Below, in pieces: positions 6,272-9,170 of a stretch of DNA of 9,170 bases; position 1 is the stretch's first letter; every line of letters starts with the position of its first letter. The stretch lies in NCBI GenBank assembly GCA_964578745.1, contig CAZODZ010000068.1:1-9170 (forward strand), read 5' to 3'. Below the pieces are notes generated by a model. It ran no database searches and had not been told where the DNA came from. It saw only the letters and a program-made list of their open reading frames with translations. The stretch is from SKVJ01 sp964578745 (GTDB lineage Bacteria; Chloroflexota; Dehalococcoidia; GIF9; AB-539-J10). Both the position numbers and the translations under genes were made by a program.

Positions 6272-6556
6272 ATGCAGGATATCATTAACGTTGTCAGGGC
6301 GCTTTCCGCGGACACCCGCCTGCGGCTATTGAAGCTGCTGCAGGCAGGGCCACGATCGTCGGCGGAACTGCAGGATTCGCTTGGGGTTCCACGCAAGACA
6401 GTCTCGTACCATCTCCAGGTGCTGCGTAGAGGCGGCCTTGTTGTCGTACGGCGCGAAGGGGGTCGCACGCTCTATTGCAGTTCGGTGCCGTCGGTGGCAG
6501 ATGAGGGTGGTCGTTTTGAACACTTCCTCACTCACGCGCTTCAGGATGTGCGGTAA
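6272..6556 (+). CDS. ArsR-family winged-helix transcriptional regulator
   Basis: 94-residue protein consisting essentially of one winged HTH: VVRALSADTRLRLLKLLQ (about 7-24), AELQDSLGVPRKTVSYHLQVL (31-51, recognition helix TVSYHLQVL), then a wing VVVRREGGRTLYCS (57-70). Family members are dimeric repressors, classically released by metal ions. The ELCVCDL-type metal motif of ArsR/SmtB is absent and only one Cys (C69) is present, so the signal is probably not arsenite-like and remains unknown. ATG 6272 gives the family-like N-terminus but has no clear ribosome binding site. In-frame ATG 6260 and TTG 6248 are alternatives adding 4 and 8 residues. The gene is divergent from the UPF0145 pair and carries a dyad over its own promoter. 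No obvious target gene follows it downstream. Confidence 0.85.
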   Translation: MQDIINVVRALSADTRLRLLKLLQAGPRSSAELQDSLGVPRKTVSYHLQVLRRGGLVVVRREGGRTLYCSSVPSVADEGGRFEHFLTHALQDVR

Positions 6557-7187
6557 GTCTCCATTTTCTGTGCCTTTGGGAATCGCATATGGATAGCGCG
6601 TTTGGAGACCATGTCGATGCCCCCCTGTGCAGCGACAGAGGACACTGCGATGTATATTCCCTTGCATCTGTGTGATTCTGGTGAAAGGATCGCTGCAGGT
6701 GTAGACATCGCTGGTTCCGAGGACTCACATGTCGTGGCTGTTGAGCGAGTGTTTTCTGTTGAGCGGTGATGGCCAGCACGGTCAATCATCTCGTTGCCTG
6801 CGCAGGAGATGCGGCTTATTCTGGGCTTGCTGCGTTTGTCCAGGCTGAGGATGAGCGCTTGCTTGCCGTCCTATCCAGGAGCGGATACTCTCATTCGTTC
6901 GCTCGTTCATGGTGGAGAAGAAGGAGCTACCCCGCTCCCCAATATCTGCCATAAAAGTCTGTCACAAAAGCACTTCCTTATACGGGAGGATGTCTGTGGC
7001 GAGATGCCGAGGTGCCGCGACACACGCCAGCCCGCATTCTCCCCATGCGTGTGGCAGCGGTCGAACCACTTCAGTCGCAGCCGTGCCTCCTTCGATAGGT
7101 CCGTCAGCTTCGATAACGCCGGTAACCGGCAGTGATCTCATATATATTCCCACCACGACCTTAGTAGAGCTGTCCATGCCTCCTGTG
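6557..7187. other. 631-bp stretch with no convincing gene between arsR-type gene and alpha/beta hydrolase
   Basis: Short frames only. A plus frame at 6766-6954 (62 codons) has no ribosome binding site. A minus frame from ATG 7177 to TGA 6962 (71 codons) begins 10 nt after the hydrolase stop with a GGAGG too close (1 nt) to the ATG, and its product resembles no family. Elements seen are a 10-bp direct repeat CTGTTGAGCG at 6738-6747 and 6756-6765 (18-bp period) and a 13-bp palindrome GCCGGTAACCGGC at 7118-7130. Neither is followed by a T run. I see no clear terminator or structured RNA. Confidence 0.5.
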
Positions 7188-7976
7188 TCACCCATCTGTC
7201 TGGACGGGATTACCCGTGCTCTGGCGCTTGAGCCATTCAAGGGCCTTGTCCATAGCCCTTTGATCGACCCGCAGCCTGTGTGCCCCGCCTTCGATGATTA
7301 CCAGTTTTCTTGGCTCTCTGGCCGCCTCATGCAATCTATAGGCGTGCGAGACAGGGACGACCTCGTCCGCGTCTCCGTGAAGCAGCAATACCGGGCGGGG
7401 AGAGATAGCACCGATGTGGTTTTCGGGCGCGATCCGCTCGAACCCACGGGCCCACGCCTCCTTGTTCTGTGGGAATCCTGTGTCACGTATGATGCCGATG
7501 CGTCTCCATTCGGAAAGGAAGTCGATGCGTCTGCTTGAGAGCAGGTCCCTAAAGTCCGCAGGAGAGGCACATGAAACAACCGCCGCAATGCGTTTGTCCT
7601 TTGCGGCGGTATACAGTGCTACCGCCGCTCCTCCGCTGAAGCCCATCACAAACAGCCGTGTCTTGTCGATCTGTGGTACTGCCTCCATTTGCGATAGTGC
7701 TTGACGAAGGTCGCGTGTCCAGCCTTGTATGTCGAAATTACCCTCGCTGGGGCCTGCTCCGCGAAAATAGAAGAGCAGCACCGCAAGTCCAGCATTGACG
7801 AACCTTTCCGCGAGATGTGCGTAGCTGCGATCTTCAGGATCGTATGGCCTGGCAGGAATACCATGACATATGCAGACGCCTGGGAGGCCGTATCCGTCAG
7901 GCAGGTGTAATTCACCCGCGAGTTGCAGGCCATCGCTTGCGAAACTGATCGGTTGCACTTGTCGGATAACAGACAC
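7188..7976 (-). CDS. Alpha/beta hydrolase (dienelactone hydrolase / acyl-peptidase-like)
   Basis: 262-residue serine hydrolase with an alpha/beta fold and no signal peptide, so probably cytoplasmic. Visible parts are an N-terminal beta strand region, an oxyanion motif CHGI (H38, G39), FRGAGPSEG (71-79), the nucleophile elbow GFSGG (S114), the acid in HGDADEVVP (D204) and the catalytic His in EGGAHRL (H233), giving a complete triad. The substrate is not predictable; relatives cleave esters, lactones or peptides. The start is GTG 7976, only 3 nt after the rhomboid stop, with no nearby Shine-Dalgarno, so translation is probably coupled to rhomboid. An in-frame GTG at 7958 is possible but also lacks a ribosome binding site. 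It is the last recognisable gene of the minus-strand cluster. Confidence 0.88.
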   Translation of the reverse strand: MSVIRQVQPISFASDGLQLAGELHLPDGYGLPGVCICHGIPARPYDPEDRSYAHLAERFVNAGLAVLLFYFRGAGPSEGNFDIQGWTRDLRQALSQMEAVPQIDKTRLFVMGFSGGAAVALYTAAKDKRIAAVVSCASPADFRDLLSSRRIDFLSEWRRIGIIRDTGFPQNKEAWARGFERIAPENHIGAISPRPVLLLHGDADEVVPVSHAYRLHEAAREPRKLVIIEGGAHRLRVDQRAMDKALEWLKRQSTGNPVQTDG

Positions 7977-7979
7977 AGC

Positions 7980-8552
7980 CTAGTAGTATGGATGCCTTCC
8001 ACGACGCCGGAAGTAGGACCCTGCGACCATGCCGCAGAGGAATCCGCCCAGATGGGCCTGCCATGCTATTCCTGAGATGACGAAAGAGATGAGGAGAAAG
8101 AATGTCATTGCAGCCCAGAGAGGTACTGGGACGGGTAACGGAAAGACGATGACCGGCAGCCGTGGGGCCATGACGGCGAGTGTGCCCCCGATGGCGAAAA
8201 TGGCGCCGGACGCGCCGACGCCGGGTACGTTCTCCGGGCCCAGCAGTATATAAAGGATATTGCCTGCTATTCCACCGATGAAATAGACCTTGAGAAAGTC
8301 AGTCTCCCCAACCAGCCTGAGTAGAAAGCTTCCCAGAAAGAAGAGACTGATCATGTTGAACAGGATGTGATTGAAGCTGCCGTGGACAAACATGTTCGTG
8401 ATGATGGTCCACGGTCGGTCCATTATCAGCGCTGGTGTCAGGCCGAGGAACTGCGTGAGTTGAGGTCTGAGGAGTTGGAAGAAGAAGACGACGATATTCA
8501 GTGCTACAAGAAAGAGAATGGCATTCATGCTGGAGTAGTGTCGTGCGCGCAT
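7980..8552 (-). CDS. Rhomboid family intramembrane serine protease
   Basis: 190-residue membrane protein with about six helices and short soluble ends, a minimal bacterial rhomboid core. It has the catalytic dyad Ser in GASGAIFA (S115) and His in QAHLGGFLCG (H167), plus the HGSFNHILFN helix-2 motif (H57, H62, N66) that shapes the oxyanion hole. Rhomboids cleave single-pass membrane proteins within or next to the bilayer; the substrate here is unknown. The frame opens at TTG 8588, but that codon coincides with a -35 box. I chose ATG 8552 because a TATACT box ends 6 nt before it, giving a leaderless mRNA. No Shine-Dalgarno precedes either this ATG or the next one at 8528. The PAP2-like gene ends 43 bp upstream and the hydrolase begins 3 nt downstream. 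Confidence 0.9.
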   Translation of the reverse strand: MRARHYSSMNAILFLVALNIVVFFFQLLRPQLTQFLGLTPALIMDRPWTIITNMFVHGSFNHILFNMISLFFLGSFLLRLVGETDFLKVYFIGGIAGNILYILLGPENVPGVGASGAIFAIGGTLAVMAPRLPVIVFPLPVPVPLWAAMTFFLLISFVISGIAWQAHLGGFLCGMVAGSYFRRRGRHPYY

Positions 8553-8558
8553 CTTGAC

Positions 8559-8588
8559 AGTATAATCGAAGGGCCCTGCCAGCTTCAA
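8559..8588 (-). promoter_or_regulatory. Promoter of rhomboid gene, predicted leaderless transcript
   Basis: On the minus strand, TTGAAG (8588-8583), an 18-nt spacer and TATACT (8564-8559, 5 of 6). Six nt separate the -10 box from ATG 8552, so the first transcribed base should be at or next to the A of the start codon. The promoter lies between the PAP2-like and rhomboid genes and would let the last two genes be expressed apart from the first. Confidence 0.5.
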
Positions 8589-8595
8589 TCAGCGG

Positions 8596-9042
8596 CTATA
8601 TGTACAGAAAGGCGACCGCTATGCCGACGAGCCCGCCTGCAACCACTTGCAGGCGCGTGTGACCGACCAGCTCTTCCAGGAACCGGTCGAAGTCGCTGTG
8701 TGTAAGGGGTGCGTGGTTGAGCAGGTGTGAGAGCACGCGAGACTGCCGGTCGACTGCCTGCCGCACGCCCGCCGCATCGTACATGACGATTGCCGCGAGC
8801 ACAACAGTGACAGCAAACAGGGGCGAGTCGATACCATGGGTACGGCCCACTGCTGTCGCCAGTGCCGCAACCAGCGCTGAATGTGCGCTTGGCATGCCGC
8901 CGGCGGCGACCATCAGTCGCGGGTTAAGCCTTCGGCATCTGGCATAGTCTATGAGCATCTTCAGTGCCTGCGCACTCAGCCAGCCCAGCAATGGCGCGAC
9001 GATCAGCTGGTTCGCGAGTATCGTTCGCACTGTCTGTAGCAT
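8596..9042 (-). CDS. Divergent PAP2 family membrane protein (YuiD / DUF212)
   Basis: 148-residue protein of the divergent PAP2 family, named for a distant likeness to acid phosphatase/vanadium haloperoxidases that dephosphorylate lipid phosphates; activity in this subfamily is not established. Motifs are the N-terminal hydrophobic segment ending in SAQALKMLID (23-32), the signature GGMPSAHSA (48-56, with S52 and H54), IVMYDAAGVRQAV (85-97), RVLSHLLN, then ELVGHTRLQVVAGGLVG (124-140) and a last helix. About four hydrophobic segments place it in the membrane. The length is typical (about 150). ATG 9042 was chosen because AGGTGGAG ends 6 nt upstream; an in-frame GTG at 9054 lies inside that ribosome binding site. 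First gene of the rhomboid/hydrolase cluster. Confidence 0.92.
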   Translation of the reverse strand: MLQTVRTILANQLIVAPLLGWLSAQALKMLIDYARCRRLNPRLMVAAGGMPSAHSALVAALATAVGRTHGIDSPLFAVTVVLAAIVMYDAAGVRQAVDRQSRVLSHLLNHAPLTHSDFDRFLEELVGHTRLQVVAGGLVGIAVAFLYI

Positions 9043-9048
9043 GGAGGA

Positions 9049-9056
9049 CTCCACCT
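9049..9056 (-). promoter_or_regulatory. Shine-Dalgarno of the divergent PAP2 gene
   Basis: The minus strand reads AGGTGGAG with 6 nt to ATG 9042. It decides the start against the upstream in-frame GTG at 9054, which lies within it. Confidence 0.7.
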
Positions 9057-9070
9057 ATGGCGCGGGTGCG

Positions 9071-9088
9071 CACATCAATCACATCAAT
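9071..9088. repeat. Tandem 9-bp repeat at the predicted transcription start
   Basis: CACATCAAT occurs twice in exact tandem (9071-9079 and 9080-9088). The repeat covers the predicted transcription start and overlaps the last bases of the -10 box of the PAP2-gene promoter. It could be a binding site or a chance duplication. Confidence 0.5.
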
Positions 9089-9115
9089 CATATTCGTGTG
9101 CGCCTGCTGTATCAA
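9087..9115 (-). promoter_or_regulatory. Sigma70-type promoter of the divergent PAP2 gene
   Basis: On the minus strand, TTGATA (9115-9110, 5 of 6), an ideal 17-nt spacer and TATGAT (9092-9087, 5 of 6). It is the best promoter match in the window. Transcription should begin near 9080, giving a leader of about 38 nt with the Shine-Dalgarno in place. Confidence 0.6.
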
Positions 9116-9170
9116 GGTCTGCGCTAGGCTGTATGCTGATTTGAGTGGAAAAGCGGGAAGGTGGTAAGAC

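Noticed and set aside
7118..7130. GCCGGTAACCGGC as terminator of the hydrolase gene
   Set aside because: The loop is too short for a stable hairpin and no T run follows on either strand.
6962..7177. 71-codon minus frame directly after the hydrolase gene
   Set aside because: GGAGG is only 1 nt from the ATG and the product looks like no protein family; kept only as a note in the gap description.
6909..7538. 209-codon plus-strand open frame
   Set aside because: More than half lies antisense to the well-supported alpha/beta hydrolase; its translation has no family features.
8554..8566. TTGACA and TATAAT on the plus strand
   Set aside because: The two perfect boxes are separated by 1 nt and cannot act together as a promoter.
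1..9170. Mobile element, CRISPR array, toxin-antitoxin or phage genes
   Set aside because: No repeat-spacer array, terminal inverted repeats, transposase or integrase motifs, or TA pair was found on either strand.

Overview
The window is a 9.2-kb piece of a bacterial chromosome of moderately high GC with ordinary, compact gene packing. It looks like housekeeping and accessory metabolism: I see no phage, IS, CRISPR, tRNA or rRNA signal. The lineage cannot be fixed from this piece. A short-type GalT translationally coupled to a TreT-type trehalose synthase, a UPF0145 gene beside a tiny membrane protein, a TTG start, and leaderless-looking promoters would fit Chloroflexota (Dehalococcoidia-like) or a deep actinobacterial relative. 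That is inference only.

Left part (1-3586). The C-terminal part of a glyoxalase II (hydroxyacylglutathione hydrolase) runs off the left edge. It converges, with a 3-bp gap, on a CPBP/Abi-type membrane protease on the minus strand. A 146-bp divergent region separates the protease from a plus-strand two-gene operon, galT-treT, joined by an ATGA overlap. The pair could link trehalose, NDP-glucose and sugar phosphates in the cytoplasm.

Middle part (3596-6556). plsX (acyl-phosphate synthesis for phospholipids) lies on the minus strand, 9 bp beyond the end of treT and convergent with it. An 853-bp stretch without a convincing gene follows. Next is a minus-strand pair: a 70-residue two-helix membrane protein and a UPF0145/YbjQ-family protein that starts with TTG and overlaps the stop of the first gene. 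Divergent from this pair is an ArsR-type HTH regulator. A 30-bp inverted repeat lies directly over its promoter, between and across the -35 and -10 boxes, and suggests autoregulation.

Right part (6557-9170). A 631-bp stretch with no convincing gene is followed by a minus-strand cluster reading right to left: a divergent PAP2 (YuiD/DUF212) membrane protein, a rhomboid protease and an alpha/beta hydrolase. A good sigma70-type promoter precedes the PAP2 gene. A second promoter in front of rhomboid would give a leaderless mRNA. Three integral membrane enzymes (CPBP, PAP2-like, rhomboid) plus plsX give the region a membrane-maintenance flavour, but nothing proves a joint system. The two points most worth checking are the ArsR operator with its divergent gene pair, and the GalT-TreT pair.
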